The translations under genes and the position numbers were made by a program. The notes below the pieces were generated by a model. It ran no database searches and was not told the origin of the DNA. It saw nothing but the letters and a program-made list of their open reading frames with translations. A DNA stretch of 64,000 bases from GCA-2697345 sp002697345 (GTDB taxonomy: Bacteria > Pseudomonadota > Alphaproteobacteria > Rhodobacterales > Rhodobacteraceae): the NCBI GenBank assembly GCA_943787605.1, contig CALSNB010000001.1, positions 1,798,001 through 1,862,000 of the forward strand, in the 5' to 3' direction. Below are positions 55,137-64,000 of this stretch, piece by piece (within the stretch, counting starts at the first letter, position 1; the number at the start of each line of letters is the position of its first letter).

Positions 55137-55559
55137 TTAGAGGGTGGCGTGACGCGCTCTGGCCCCCACTTCAATAGCCACAGCATTTAACCTATCAATA
55201 TTCAATTCGTACCTGATTTCTTCAAGTAACCGTAGCTCAGGTTGCTCTAATTTTCCGTCTGCTGCCGCGACGTCGCAGGCAAGCGCATATGCAGTTTCGT
55301 ATAATCTATCAGGCAGTGATTGTTTTATTAGCTTAAAGAAAGAGTCTAGACCATCTTCTTCCTCGAATAATCCAAATGTTATTTCAGCGACCAGTCTAAT
55401 TGTTTGAGGGTCATATTCAGAAAAAATAGGTAAATGATTAACAACCTGTTGAATTGTAATTAGTTCAGAGGTTCTAATGTTTTCGTCTGAAATTGATATT
55501 GCAATCATGATTGCAACTAATGAGTCCTGAGGTGAAAGTATGTTTAGTTTGTTGTCCAT
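55137..55559 (-). CDS. TerB-family protein
   Basis: The 140-residue all-helical protein has SPQDSLVAIMIAISISDENIRTSELITIQQVV and ALACDVAAADGKLEQPELRLLEEI, the repeated acidic DG/SD-x-E pattern of the TerB (tellurite resistance B-like) fold that probably binds metal. It is cytoplasmic and stands alone, converging on dacB with 10 bases between. Despite the family name, there is no other ter gene to suggest tellurite resistance. The function is unknown. Confidence 0.75.
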   Translation of the reverse strand: MDNKLNILSPQDSLVAIMIAISISDENIRTSELITIQQVVNHLPIFSEYDPQTIRLVAEITFGLFEEEDGLDSFFKLIKQSLPDRLYETAYALACDVAAADGKLEQPELRLLEEIRYELNIDRLNAVAIEVGARARHATL

Positions 55560-55670
55560 TAAAATCTCAATCTAAAATGTCGCAATACGAAACATTGACC
55601 CGGTTGACTTAGCACAATACTTAACTAGTTCTTAGTAATATATCAATATTTTAACAAATTTGGAAATATA

Positions 55671-57248
55671 ATGTTTAATCTGAGGGAAGAGGGAGTTAAT
55701 TCTAAGGCCTGGCCATTTGAAGAGGCTCGCAGAGTTTTAAAACGATATAAAAACTCTTATCCTGATAAAGGTTACGTACTATTTCAAACAGGTTATGGGC
55801 CAAGTGGTTTGCCGCATATTGGTACCTTTGGTGAGGTGTCACGTACAACAATGGTCAAACATGCATTTGATATTATTAGTGATATACCCTCCAAACTTTT
55901 ATGTTTCTCAGACGATATGGACGGCTTTCGAAAGGTTCCAAATAATGTTCCACTTCAAGAGGAACTCGTCGCAGACCTGAATCTACCACTCACTAAGGTT
56001 AGAGATCCATTTGGTACACATAAAAGTTTTGCAGATCATAATAACTCCACCCTCAAAGAGTTTTTAGATTCCTTTGGGTTTGAGTATGAGTTTGCTTCAT
56101 CTACTGATTATTACACTTCTGGGAAATTTGACGACGCTTTGCAAATTGCTTTGGAACGTTTTGATAAAATTCAAGCAATAATGCTACCAACTCTTGGAGA
56201 GGAACGTAGAGCAACCTACTCCTGTTTTTTACCTATAAGCCCAAAGACTGGGCATGTTTTACAAGTTCCTACTTTAGAACGAAATCCTTCAAAGGGCACA
56301 ATTGTCTATCAAGAACCCGATGGTGAGAAAATAGAAATATCAGTTACGGGTGGAAACGTAAAAATGCAGTGGAAGCCTGACTGGGCTATGCGATGGATGT
56401 CTCTGGGTGTCGATTATGAAATGTCAGGAAAAGACCTGATTGAATCGGTCTCTCAGTCGTCAAAGATTTGTAGGGCTCTGGGAAAAGCGCCACCAGAAAG
56501 CTTATCTTACGAGCTATTTAACGATGAGAATGGTCAAAAAATTTCTAAATCAAAAGGGAATGGACTGTCTATGGAGGATTGGCTTTCTTACTCATCTCCA
56601 GAAAGCTTACAGTACTTTATGTATCAGAAACCAAAAACAGCAAAACGCTTATATTTTGATGTTATTCCTAAGATGACAGATGAATATTATCAGCAATTGC
56701 GGGCATATCAAGAGCAAGAGATACCCCAGAAATTATCAAACCCAATTTTTCATATTCACGGCCAGGAAGCACCCGCACCAAATTTGCCAATTCCTTTTTC
56801 AATGTTATTAAACCTAACTTCTGTTTCTGGTGCCTCTGAAACCGATCACTTATGGGGGTTTGTAAAGCGTTATGCCCTGAACACTAGTCCTGAAACACAC
56901 CCTGACCTTGATAGGGCGATAGAATGTGCGATCCGTTATTACAACGATTTTGTTAAACCTCATAAAAAATATCGTTTAGCCACTGATTTAGAAATACTTG
57001 CTTTTCAAGATTTAGAAACGCGCCTTAAAGCGTGGACTGGTGATCTTGATCCAGAAGGATTGCAGGGAGAAGTATACGCGTGCGGAAGGGACAGGTTTGA
57101 TCCTTTAAGGAATTGGTTTACAGCTATATATGAAGTATTACTGGGAGCATCTCAGGGCCCAAGATTTGGGGGTTTTATAGCACTTTATGGTGTTAACGAA
57201 ACGATAAAATTAATAAACAAAGCGGTTAACGGAGAGCTAGTAGAGTAG
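55671..57248 (+). CDS. lysK: lysyl-tRNA synthetase, class I
   Basis: The 525-residue class I LysRS charges tRNA-Lys. The HIGH-like motif is GYGPSGLPHIGTFGEVSRTTMV, the KMSKS motif is GQKISKSKGNGLSMEDWL, and WMSLGVDYEMSGKDLI is typical. Class I LysRS is found in archaea and in alphaproteobacteria rather than most other bacteria, so it supports the taxonomic reading. The ATG at 55671 follows GGAAATATA. Confidence 0.95.
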   Translation: MFNLREEGVNSKAWPFEEARRVLKRYKNSYPDKGYVLFQTGYGPSGLPHIGTFGEVSRTTMVKHAFDIISDIPSKLLCFSDDMDGFRKVPNNVPLQEELVADLNLPLTKVRDPFGTHKSFADHNNSTLKEFLDSFGFEYEFASSTDYYTSGKFDDALQIALERFDKIQAIMLPTLGEERRATYSCFLPISPKTGHVLQVPTLERNPSKGTIVYQEPDGEKIEISVTGGNVKMQWKPDWAMRWMSLGVDYEMSGKDLIESVSQSSKICRALGKAPPESLSYELFNDENGQKISKSKGNGLSMEDWLSYSSPESLQYFMYQKPKTAKRLYFDVIPKMTDEYYQQLRAYQEQEIPQKLSNPIFHIHGQEAPAPNLPIPFSMLLNLTSVSGASETDHLWGFVKRYALNTSPETHPDLDRAIECAIRYYNDFVKPHKKYRLATDLEILAFQDLETRLKAWTGDLDPEGLQGEVYACGRDRFDPLRNWFTAIYEVLLGASQGPRFGGFIALYGVNETIKLINKAVNGELVE

Positions 57249-57293
57249 TATTGGCGTTAATTGGGACAAAGTAATCCACATGGGAGGTTAGTA

Positions 57294-57704
57294 ATGAGAA
57301 ATTTTTTAGTAAGTCTTGTATTTATTTTTTTGAGTAGTGCCAATGTACATGCGGAAACCAAACATATTCCAGGAATTGTAAACACAATTAATGGTCAGAT
57401 GACAGCATTTTTGGAAGATGATTTTGATAAGGCCTTTACCTTTGCATCCCCGAATATAAAAACAATTTTTAAAAGTTCAAAGAATTTTGGGAAAATGGTA
57501 AAAAAAGGTTACCCGATGGTTTGGCGGAATAATTCTGTAAAATTTATGGAAGTTAGGTTAGAAGGTGACTACGTCATTCAAACAGTATTTGTACGAGATT
57601 TCAAAGGAAACCCCTTCTTATTAGAATATGCTATGGTTAAGTTCTCGGATGGTTGGAAAATAGCTGGTGTGCACTTAGTGACCACACCAGCTATAGGAGC
57701 GTAA
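57294..57704 (+). CDS. DUF4864 secreted/periplasmic protein
   Basis: This 136-residue protein starts MRNFLVSLVFIFLSSANVHA, a clear signal peptide. IVNTINGQMTAFLEDDFDKAFTFASPNIKTIFKSSKNFGKMVKKGYPMVWR matches the DUF4864 pattern, followed by a beta-rich end (GWKIAGVHLV). GGGAGG six bases upstream fixes the ATG at 57294. The fold resembles small ligand-binding NTF2-like proteins; the function is unknown. It lies 45 bases behind lysK and converges on uvrB. Confidence 0.78.
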   Translation: MRNFLVSLVFIFLSSANVHAETKHIPGIVNTINGQMTAFLEDDFDKAFTFASPNIKTIFKSSKNFGKMVKKGYPMVWRNNSVKFMEVRLEGDYVIQTVFVRDFKGNPFLLEYAMVKFSDGWKIAGVHLVTTPAIGA

Positions 57705-57706
57705 AC

Positions 57707-59899
57707 CTACCGTTTCTTTCGTTTAACTCCTCCACGCTGTCCAGGCCGACCTGCAGTAGAACGTCCGGCCATGGTTTTCACTTTTTCGAGGGCATTTTCT
57801 ACATTGAACTGTCGCGCTAATGGATCTTCTGCTATGGTAAGTTCGACCGTTTCTAACCGTTGTATTTCGTCTCTCACCCGTGCCGCCTCTTCAAACTCAA
57901 GGTTCTCTGCGGCCTTAAGCATGTCTTCTCGTAGTCCTTTAAGGACAGCTTTTAGATTTGCGCCTGAAACTGATTTATCAATTTTAGCTGTAACACGATT
58001 TAAATCAACATCTCCCTTATAAAGGCCAGATAGAATATCTTCGACGTTCTTTTTAATTGTTTCTGGTTTTATATTGTGCAGCGAGTTGTATGCGATTTGT
58101 TTGGTTCGTCTGCGATCAGTTTCAGAAATTGCGCGTTCCATTGAACCAGTAATTCTGTCAGCATACATAATTACCTTTCCTTCTTCATTTCGAGCTGCTC
58201 GACCGATTGTTTGAATTAATGAGGTTTCAGATCGCAAGAACCCTTCCTTGTCTGCATCTAGTATCCCTACGAAACGACATTCAGGTATATCTAGGCCTTC
58301 TCTTAGAAGGTTAATTCCTATTAATACATCAAAAGCGCCAAGCCGTAGGTCACGAAGAATTTCGATACGTTCAATAGTATCTATTTCAGAGTGCATGTAC
58401 CGCACTTTTATACCTTGCTCATGCAAATATTCAGTAAGGTCCTCTGCCATCCTTTTTGTGAGAGTGGTAATTAGAGTGCGATAACCATCCGCAGAGACCT
58501 TGCGAACTTCATCTAGTATATCGTCGACTTGAGATGTAGCTGGACGAATTTCGATTATGGGATCTAGCAGGCCAGTTGGTCTGATGACTTGTTCAATGAA
58601 AGCTCCACCAGTTTGCTCAAGCTCCCATGCTGCTGGCGTAGCAGAAACGAAAACAGATTGTGGCCTCATCCCGTCCCATTCTTCAAACTTTAGTGGTCTA
58701 TTATCCATACAGGATGGCAGTCGAAAGCCATGCTCAGCAAGTGTAGATTTCCGTCTAAAGTCTCCTTTATACATTCCATTAATTTGTGGAACTGAGACAT
58801 GAGACTCATCAGCAAATACAATTGCGTTATCGGGCATAAATTCAAATAATGTAGGCGGTGGTTCACCTGGTGCTCTGCCTGTCAAATAACGAGAGTAATT
58901 TTCAATACCACTACACACACCAGTTGCTTCAAGCATCTCAAGGTCAAAATTAGTTCGTTGCTCTAAACGTTGTAGTTCCAACAATTTACTTTCTTTACTT
59001 AATTGGTTTAGCCGAACTTTTAATTCATTTTTAATGCCTGTTATTGCTTGCTTCATTGTTGGTCGAGGAGTTACGTAATGTGAATTTGCGTACAAACGTA
59101 TTCTCTCAAATGAATCTGTTTTTTTTCCTGTAAGTGGATCAAACTCAGTAATAGATTCAAGTTCCTCTCCAAAAAAAGACATTCGCCATGAGCGGTCCTC
59201 TAGGTGCGCAGGCCAAACTTCTAAAGAGTCCCCACGCACTCTAAAACTTCCTCTTTGAAAAGCTTGATCATTCCGTTTATATTGTTGTGCGACGAGGTCG
59301 GACATCACCTTTCTTTGATCGTAAGCTTGCCCTAAAAATAAGTCTTGCGTCATTGCACCGTAGGTTTCTACAGAACCGATTCCGTAAATACAACTGACTG
59401 ATGCAACAATTATTACATCATCTCGCTCTAATAAAGAACGAGTTGCAGAATGCCTCATTCGATCAATTTGTTCATTTATTTGGCTTTCTTTCTCAATGTA
59501 AGTGTCTGACCGAGCAACATAGGCTTCGGGTTGATAATAATCATAATAGGAGACGAAGTACTCAACTGCGTTGCTTGGAAAAAAATTCTTAAATTCTCCA
59601 TAAAGTTGGGCTGCTAATGTTTTATTAGGTGCTAGAATAATTGCTGGCCGTTGTGTTTCTTCAATAACTTTAGCCATTGTAAAAGTTTTACCAGTACCTG
59701 TTGCTCCTAATAGTACCTGATTTTGTTCTCCATCAATTAACCCTTTTATTAACTCTTTTATTGCATCTGGTTGATCTCCTGCTGCATCAAAGGAGGTTTC
59801 CAATACAAAAGATTGTCCACCCTCGAGCTTTTCTCTGTTTGTAAGCTCCATTGGCGATTGGGTTATTAAGGGGAGATTTATTGGAGAGTTATTATGCAT
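57707..59899 (-). CDS. uvrB: excinuclease ABC subunit B
   Basis: The 730-residue helicase-like damage-recognition subunit of nucleotide excision repair. It shows QVLLGATGTGKTFTMAKVIE (Walker A), YYDYYQPEAYVARSDTYIEKE (beta-hairpin), VFADESHVSVPQ, SQVDDILDEV, GINLLREGLDIPE and QTIGRAARNEEGKVIMYAD. The UVR domain LEFEEAARVRDEIQRLE and a basic tail close it. It is intact and ends two bases from the convergent DUF4864 gene. Confidence 0.97.
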   Translation of the reverse strand: MHNNSPINLPLITQSPMELTNREKLEGGQSFVLETSFDAAGDQPDAIKELIKGLIDGEQNQVLLGATGTGKTFTMAKVIEETQRPAIILAPNKTLAAQLYGEFKNFFPSNAVEYFVSYYDYYQPEAYVARSDTYIEKESQINEQIDRMRHSATRSLLERDDVIIVASVSCIYGIGSVETYGAMTQDLFLGQAYDQRKVMSDLVAQQYKRNDQAFQRGSFRVRGDSLEVWPAHLEDRSWRMSFFGEELESITEFDPLTGKKTDSFERIRLYANSHYVTPRPTMKQAITGIKNELKVRLNQLSKESKLLELQRLEQRTNFDLEMLEATGVCSGIENYSRYLTGRAPGEPPPTLFEFMPDNAIVFADESHVSVPQINGMYKGDFRRKSTLAEHGFRLPSCMDNRPLKFEEWDGMRPQSVFVSATPAAWELEQTGGAFIEQVIRPTGLLDPIIEIRPATSQVDDILDEVRKVSADGYRTLITTLTKRMAEDLTEYLHEQGIKVRYMHSEIDTIERIEILRDLRLGAFDVLIGINLLREGLDIPECRFVGILDADKEGFLRSETSLIQTIGRAARNEEGKVIMYADRITGSMERAISETDRRRTKQIAYNSLHNIKPETIKKNVEDILSGLYKGDVDLNRVTAKIDKSVSGANLKAVLKGLREDMLKAAENLEFEEAARVRDEIQRLETVELTIAEDPLARQFNVENALEKVKTMAGRSTAGRPGQRGGVKRKKR

Positions 59900-59999
59900 A
59901 AGTAAGATTTTTTCCTTTTAAATTACTTTTAGTTACTTTGCCCTCTTGCAAATAGCCTTAATTTTTTAGATATAAAGATGTCATCAATGGAGACAAGGC

Positions 60000-60311
60000 A
60001 TGAGTGCTAGAATTTTTCAACCAAGTAGACCAGCTACCCAGTCCGGCAATGCTAAGTCTCACGGCTGGGTTTTAGAGTTTAACCCTGAAATGTCCAGTAA
60101 AATTGATCCTCTAATGGGTTGGACATCATCTGGCGAGATGCAGGCTCAAGTAAAGTTAAGTTTTCCAGATAAAGAATCAGCAGTAAAATATGCTAATAAG
60201 CATGACATAGAAGCTATAATTGTAGATCCTAAAAAAAGGAAACCTATAATACGAAGCGGGGGCTATGCTGAAAACTTTGACACTAACCGAAAAGTAGTAT
60301 GGACCCACTAG
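60000..60311 (+). CDS. ETC complex I accessory subunit (NDUFS4-like)
   Basis: The 103-residue protein begins MSARIFQPSRPATQSGNAKS and has WVLEFNPEMSSKIDPLMGWTSSGEMQAQVKLSFPDKESAVKYA, the conserved region of the 18-kDa NDUFS4 subunit of NADH:ubiquinone oxidoreductase. This accessory subunit occurs in mitochondria and alphaproteobacteria, where its gene often lies away from the nuo operon, as here. Confidence 0.9.
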   Translation: MSARIFQPSRPATQSGNAKSHGWVLEFNPEMSSKIDPLMGWTSSGEMQAQVKLSFPDKESAVKYANKHDIEAIIVDPKKRKPIIRSGGYAENFDTNRKVVWTH

Positions 60312-60332
60312 CAATAGTATAAGTTTTTATCA

Positions 60333-61508
60333 TTATTGAGTTCTTTGCCCGGAAGGTAGTATCAGCGATGCAAGAACTACAAACATAGCCATAAAACTCA
60401 TAACCGTGAATAAGCTCGATAAATCGTAACCATTTTTAAGCATTAAACTAGAAATGGGCAGGACACTTGCGCCTGCGCCCAAGTTTAAAGCGAACTTCAC
60501 ACTTAAAACATTTCCTCGTGCCTTATCAGGAATATACCTAGACATAATAGTATCGATTATAGGTATTTGACCAAAAACAAAGCTAGTTGCTACTAATGTT
60601 ACAAAAAATAATTGAAGGTCAGAGACTGTTGAGGCAAGAAATATGAATATTACTTGTCCAACCCCAATAACAAATAAAATTGGCTTTGCGGGAAAGCGGT
60701 CAATTAATAATCCTGCCCCTATTTGCGTAAACCCCGCTATTGCATAAACCATTGAGGCTATAAGGCCAGTAACCGCAACTGAACTAGTTATTCCTGTTAA
60801 TTGAAGTTCAAAGTACCTAGGAATAATAAACGTCATTGCACCGAAGATGAACCCACCACTCGTAGTTGTTAAAGCAAGAGCCAATAGAGCTCGACGCCAT
60901 TGAGGTGCAAACACATCGTCGCGTTCATTTGTTTTTTCTTTTTGAACAGTTTTCGGTTCATCCTTTAATGCTAGTAGAAAGATCACTCCGTATAAAATAC
61001 ATGCAATTCCTGGTAATATAAAAGAAAGTTTCCAATCTGATATTAGTAGTAAATATCCAGTTATTAGAGGTGCTGCGGCCACACCCATATTCCCAAAAAC
61101 CCCATTTATTCCTAATCGATAACCTAATTTTTTACTATTTTTTAGTAGCATAGCAATTCCCACAGGATGGAATATTGCTGCAAAAACTCCAATTAAGCTT
61201 AAGCCTATTGATAATTCCCAAGGAGTGCTGGCAAAACTACAAATTATAGCTGAAATTCCGATGCCAAAGTGGAAGATGACCATCAGTACTGATCGTGAGT
61301 ATTTATTAGCTAATATTGACGCTATTGGCGCAGCCGCACCAAAAAGAATGAAACCTAAGACACCAAAAACAATTATTTCTTCGTAACCTAGGCCAAACTC
61401 CCTTCCGGCATCGTATGCTGCTTTTGCAAAAATAAGCATAATAAAATGGTCGATGAAGTGACTGATATTTAGGTAAATATCCGCTACATGTTTGTTTTTA
61501 ATAGTCAT
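60333..61508 (-). CDS. major facilitator superfamily transporter
   Basis: The 391-residue protein has about twelve hydrophobic helices. FHPVGIAMLLKNSKKLGYRLGINGVFGNMGVAAAPLITGYLL resembles the cytoplasmic loop and fifth helix of fosmidomycin-resistance-like MFS members. A charged loop (KDEPKTVQKEKTNERDDVF) separates the two six-helix halves. It converges on the NDUFS4-like gene and diverges from the amidotransferase gene. The substrate is unknown; efflux is as likely as uptake. Confidence 0.8.
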   Translation of the reverse strand: MTIKNKHVADIYLNISHFIDHFIMLIFAKAAYDAGREFGLGYEEIIVFGVLGFILFGAAAPIASILANKYSRSVLMVIFHFGIGISAIICSFASTPWELSIGLSLIGVFAAIFHPVGIAMLLKNSKKLGYRLGINGVFGNMGVAAAPLITGYLLLISDWKLSFILPGIACILYGVIFLLALKDEPKTVQKEKTNERDDVFAPQWRRALLALALTTTSGGFIFGAMTFIIPRYFELQLTGITSSVAVTGLIASMVYAIAGFTQIGAGLLIDRFPAKPILFVIGVGQVIFIFLASTVSDLQLFFVTLVATSFVFGQIPIIDTIMSRYIPDKARGNVLSVKFALNLGAGASVLPISSLMLKNGYDLSSLFTVMSFMAMFVVLASLILPSGQRTQ

Positions 61509-61751
61509 CCTAATACTATAAGTGTTCTTAGTGTGAAGGAAAAGGTCTGTTATTTGAGGAGTTTAGATTACTTCACAGAGAGCATCTTAAGTTTAGATGT
61601 CACTAAATTAAATATTAAGGCTTATAGCTTTAGAGCCAAACCACTGCCAGGCCCTTTTTATCAGAGAGTGCTTTTATCATTGGTGATATTGTGAACTCGG
61701 ATGAGTCTTGGTATTATGAAGTCAGGTCAAATTAGTAGAGGAAAATAAATT

Positions 61752-62648
61752 ATGTGTGGAATAGTTGGGCTGTTTCTTAAGGATCAATCCTTGATGCCAA
61801 GTTTGGGACTAATGCTTACAAACATGCTTATAACTATGACTGAAAGGGGACCCGATAGTGCTGGAATTGCAATTTATGATTCTACTTCAAACAAAGATTT
61901 TAAGTTGACGGTGCAGTCTGGTAATCCTGAAGTTGAATTTAGATTAATTAAAGATAATCTCTCGGCAATGATAGAATCATCTGTTTCTGTTGAAGTTAAA
62001 GATACACACGCTGTTATAAAGTTGTCTGGAGAGAAAATAACTCTGGCCCGTCAAGCTTTAGCTAAACTTTGCCCTACTGTGAGGGTCATGAGTGTTGGAG
62101 AAAAAGTAGAGATTTTTAAAGAAGTTGGCCTTCCAAGAGAAGTTGTTGATCGTTTCTCGATTTCAAAAATGTCTGGAAGTCATGGAATTGGTCACACGCG
62201 AATGGCAACAGAGTCCGCTGTAACAACTATGGGTGCGCACCCATTCTCTACGGGCCAAGACCAATGTTTGGTGCATAATGGGTCGCTGTCTAACCATAAT
62301 TCTCTTAGAAGAAAACTTAAAAGACAGGGTGTATTAATTGAGACAGAAAATGACACAGAGGTTGGCGCTGCTTATTTATCTTATAAAATGCAACAAGGTA
62401 GTTCTTTGGAGGAAGCACTGGAAAGTTGTTTAAAGGACCTTGATGGCTTTTTTACTTTCGTTGTAGGAACTAAGGATGGTTTTGGGGTTGTTCGAGACCC
62501 AATAGCTTGTAAACCTGCGATTATGGCTGAGACAGATCAATATGTTGCTTTTGGTTCGGAGTATCGAGCGTTAGTTGATTTACCTGAGATCGAAAATGCG
62601 AAGGTTTGGGAACCAGAACCTGCAACTGTTTATTTTTGGAGCCACTAG
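61752..62648 (+). CDS. mgsA: class II glutamine amidotransferase, glutamate-synthase-like subunit (MgsA/GlxB type)
   Basis: The 298-residue protein begins MCGIVGLFLKD, so Cys2 is the catalytic nucleophile once Met is removed. It carries MTERGPDSAGIAIYD, GIGHTRMATESAVTTMGAHPF and LVHNGSLSNHNSLR. This matches the GltB domain 1 homologue that exists as a separate gene in the N-methylglutamate synthase (mgsABC) and rhizobial glxBCD sets. It would release ammonia from glutamine, or in Mgs help methylamine-derived amino transfer. The next gene starts one base after its stop. Confidence 0.82.
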   Translation: MCGIVGLFLKDQSLMPSLGLMLTNMLITMTERGPDSAGIAIYDSTSNKDFKLTVQSGNPEVEFRLIKDNLSAMIESSVSVEVKDTHAVIKLSGEKITLARQALAKLCPTVRVMSVGEKVEIFKEVGLPREVVDRFSISKMSGSHGIGHTRMATESAVTTMGAHPFSTGQDQCLVHNGSLSNHNSLRRKLKRQGVLIETENDTEVGAAYLSYKMQQGSSLEEALESCLKDLDGFFTFVVGTKDGFGVVRDPIACKPAIMAETDQYVAFGSEYRALVDLPEIENAKVWEPEPATVYFWSH

Positions 62649-62649
62649 A

Positions 62650-63327
62650 ATGAAAGTTTTTGATTTAGAAAGTAATTCTCTCAGAGAGTTAAACGCTACT
62701 CTTCATGAACAAAAATTTGATATCAATAAAGTTAATTGGGAAGTTCAAAACCCAAGAGGAAAACACGCAATAGCTGTAGGCTTAGACACACCAATGGAAG
62801 TCCGGGTGATGGGTTCAACAGGGTATTACTTGGGAGGAATGAATCAGAAAGCACACATTACTGTGGAAGGTTCTGTTGGTCCTGGCGTTGCTGAAAATAT
62901 GATGTCGGGTACTGTTACAGTTGAGGGAGATGCTAGCCAGTACGCTGGAGCGACTGGGCATGGAGGTTTGTTAGTTATAAAAGGTAATGCTTCGTCACGC
63001 TGTGGGATATCGATGAAGGGTATAGATATAGTGGTTTTTGGAGATGTTGGTCATATGAGTGCATTCATGGCACAGTCTGGGAACTTGGTGATTTGTGGAG
63101 ATGCTGGAGATGCTTTGGGAGATTCTCTTTATGAAGCCAGATTGTTTGTAAGGGGGTCAGTAAAATCTTTAGGTGCAGATTGTATAGAAAAAGAGATGAG
63201 GAAAGAACATTTAGATATCCTCAGTAATCTGCTTGCGACGTCGGGATCAAAAGTTAAGGCAGAGGAATTCAGGCGTTACGGTTCGGCAAGAAAACTATAT
63301 AATTTTAATATCGATAACGCATACTAA
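62650..63327 (+). CDS. mgsB: glutamate-synthase-like subunit, GltB C-terminal domain (MgsB/GlxC type)
   Basis: The 225-residue protein is made largely of GxxG repeats: MGSTGYYLGGMNQKAHITVEGSVGPGVAENMMSGTVTVEGDASQYAGATGHGGLLVIKGNASSRCG. This is the right-handed beta-helix of the GltB C-terminal domain. Used alone, it is the structural subunit between the amidotransferase and the FMN synthase domains. The ATG lies one base after the previous stop. Confidence 0.82.
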   Translation: MKVFDLESNSLRELNATLHEQKFDINKVNWEVQNPRGKHAIAVGLDTPMEVRVMGSTGYYLGGMNQKAHITVEGSVGPGVAENMMSGTVTVEGDASQYAGATGHGGLLVIKGNASSRCGISMKGIDIVVFGDVGHMSAFMAQSGNLVICGDAGDALGDSLYEARLFVRGSVKSLGADCIEKEMRKEHLDILSNLLATSGSKVKAEEFRRYGSARKLYNFNIDNAY

Positions 63328-63337
63328 GGGGATACTA

Positions 63338-64000
63338 GTGAAAGACAATAAGAATAATGAATCTCCACGCACTGAACCTGTGCAATCGGCAACATTTTCT
63401 AATTCTGTAAATTCAGAAATTAGGCGAGCTGCCGCGACTGGCATATATGATATCAGAGGAGGGGGAGCTAAACGTAAAGTACCTCATTTTGATGATTTAC
63501 TATTCCTTGGGGCGTCAATCTCTCGATACCCATTGGAGGGTTACCGAGAAAAGTGTGAAACTAAGGTCATTTTAGGAACTAGATTTGCAAAAAACCCTTT
63601 AGAATTAGATATTCCAATAACAATTGCGGGAATGAGTTTTGGCGCTTTATCGGGTAATGCGAAAGAATCTCTAGGGAGAGGTGCGACATTAGCAGGGACT
63701 TCGACAACGACTGGAGATGGAGGAATGACTGAGGAAGAGAGGGAGCATTCTAGTAAACTCGTTTACCAATATTTACCCTCTCGATATGGGATGAATCCTG
63801 TTGATCTTCGAAAAGCAGATGCGATAGAGATCGTTGTTGGTCAAGGAGCAAAACCTGGTGGGGGAGGTATGCTGTTGGGACAAAAAATTAGTGATCGTGT
63901 GGCCCAAATGAGAAATTTGCCTAAGGGAATTGATCAGCGTTCGTCTTGTCGTCACCCTGATTGGACCGGTCCTGATGATTTGGAAATTAAAATACTAGAG
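63338..64000 (+). CDS. mgsC: glutamate-synthase-like FMN subunit (MgsC/GlxD type), cut by window end
   Basis: Open from GTG at 63338 (AAGGGG upstream) to the last base, about 221 residues are visible. GIYDIRGGGAKRKVPHFDDLLFLGASISRYPLEGY, then ITIAGMSFGALSG, AGTSTTTGDGGMTEEER, SRYGMNPVDL and VVGQGAKPGGGGMLLG are typical of the GltB FMN/synthase domain in MgsC/GlxD proteins. The remaining half, with the iron-sulfur and FMN sites, lies outside. A glutamine-synthetase-like gene (glnT or gmaS) is expected next; this would decide between methylamine use and glutamate metabolism. Confidence 0.85.
   Translation, partial: MKDNKNNESPRTEPVQSATFSNSVNSEIRRAAATGIYDIRGGGAKRKVPHFDDLLFLGASISRYPLEGYREKCETKVILGTRFAKNPLELDIPITIAGMSFGALSGNAKESLGRGATLAGTSTTTGDGGMTEEEREHSSKLVYQYLPSRYGMNPVDLRKADAIEIVVGQGAKPGGGGMLLGQKISDRVAQMRNLPKGIDQRSSCRHPDWTGPDDLEIKILE

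Noticed and set aside
55137..55559. Tellurite resistance role for the TerB-like gene
   Set aside because: No terC, terD, terE or terZ neighbours are present; the fold alone does not imply that function.
57771..58802. Several plus-strand open frames across uvrB
   Set aside because: They are serine/arginine-rich shadows of the clear minus-strand UvrB sequence.
1..64000. CRISPR arrays, insertion sequences, tRNA or rRNA genes
   Set aside because: I looked for regular repeats, transposase motifs, and T-loop or rRNA signatures and saw none.

Overview
ORGANISM. The window reads as a chromosome segment of an AT-rich marine alphaproteobacterium, most likely a low-GC Rhodobacterales-like lineage; genus-level placement is not possible from the sequence alone. 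The reasons are the gene order ubiB-ubiE-mutM-enoyl-CoA hydratase-rpsT-dnaA-dnaN-recF-gyrB, a class I lysyl-tRNA synthetase, an NDUFS4-type complex I accessory subunit, a taurine set in the order tauABC-tpa-xsc-pta, and a split glutamate-synthase-like gene set (mgsABC/glxBCD type). SAR116-like bacteria are an alternative.

LAYOUT. (1) 1-9.5 kb: surface polysaccharide genes (C-methyltransferase, UDP-GlcNAc 2-epimerase, GT4 glycosyltransferase, a G+C-richer phosphomannomutase, O-antigen ligase, WecA-type initiating transferase, galU, a methyltransferase). (2) 9.5-15.3 kb: a catabolic-looking block with a possible decayed gene, a 2-keto-4-pentenoate hydratase family protein, class II HMG-CoA reductase, an acyl-CoA synthetase and an enolase-superfamily enzyme. 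(3) 15.3-26.3 kb: core replication and housekeeping block around dnaA. (4) 26.4-31.1 kb: a tightly coupled operon of a succinate-semialdehyde-type dehydrogenase, an M19 dipeptidase-like protein, an unrecognised 547-residue protein and a DUF3726 protein. (5) 31.1-44.9 kb, all on the minus strand: taurine uptake (tauABC), taurine:pyruvate aminotransferase, sulfoacetaldehyde acetyltransferase, phosphate acetyltransferase, ATP sulfurylase, APS reductase with its membrane protein (aprM-aprB-aprA), a metallophosphoesterase and a small unknown. (6) 45.2-51.0 kb, divergent: hydantoinase A/B, FAD oxidoreductase and a uronate-dehydrogenase-like SDR, with coupled or overlapping starts. (7) 51.3-64 kb: housekeeping genes (ettA, nadD, dacB, lysK, uvrB, an NDUFS4-like subunit), a TerB-like gene, an MFS transporter, and the start of the N-methylglutamate-synthase/glutamate-synthase-like set, cut by the window end.

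HOW IT WORKS TOGETHER. The centrepiece is region 5. Taurine is imported, transaminated to sulfoacetaldehyde and cleaved by Xsc to acetyl phosphate and sulfite. Pta converts acetyl phosphate to acetyl-CoA. AprAB with AprM can oxidise sulfite plus AMP to APS, and Sat can convert APS and pyrophosphate to ATP and sulfate. The whole route from imported sulfonate to sulfate and ATP is therefore encoded in one collinear run. A pair of 19-base direct repeats upstream of tauA and a strong hairpin between tauA and tauB are the likely control points.

QUALITY WARNING. At least eleven genes between 0.7 and 32.3 kb, including the essential dnaN and the conserved mutM, are broken by single-base indels, many of them in homopolymers. 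Ten of the eleven lie before 21.7 kb. Because dnaN cannot plausibly be dead, most of these are better explained by consensus errors than by real decay. I annotate each as one gene with the indel sites described; genes with several breaks are typed as pseudogene.
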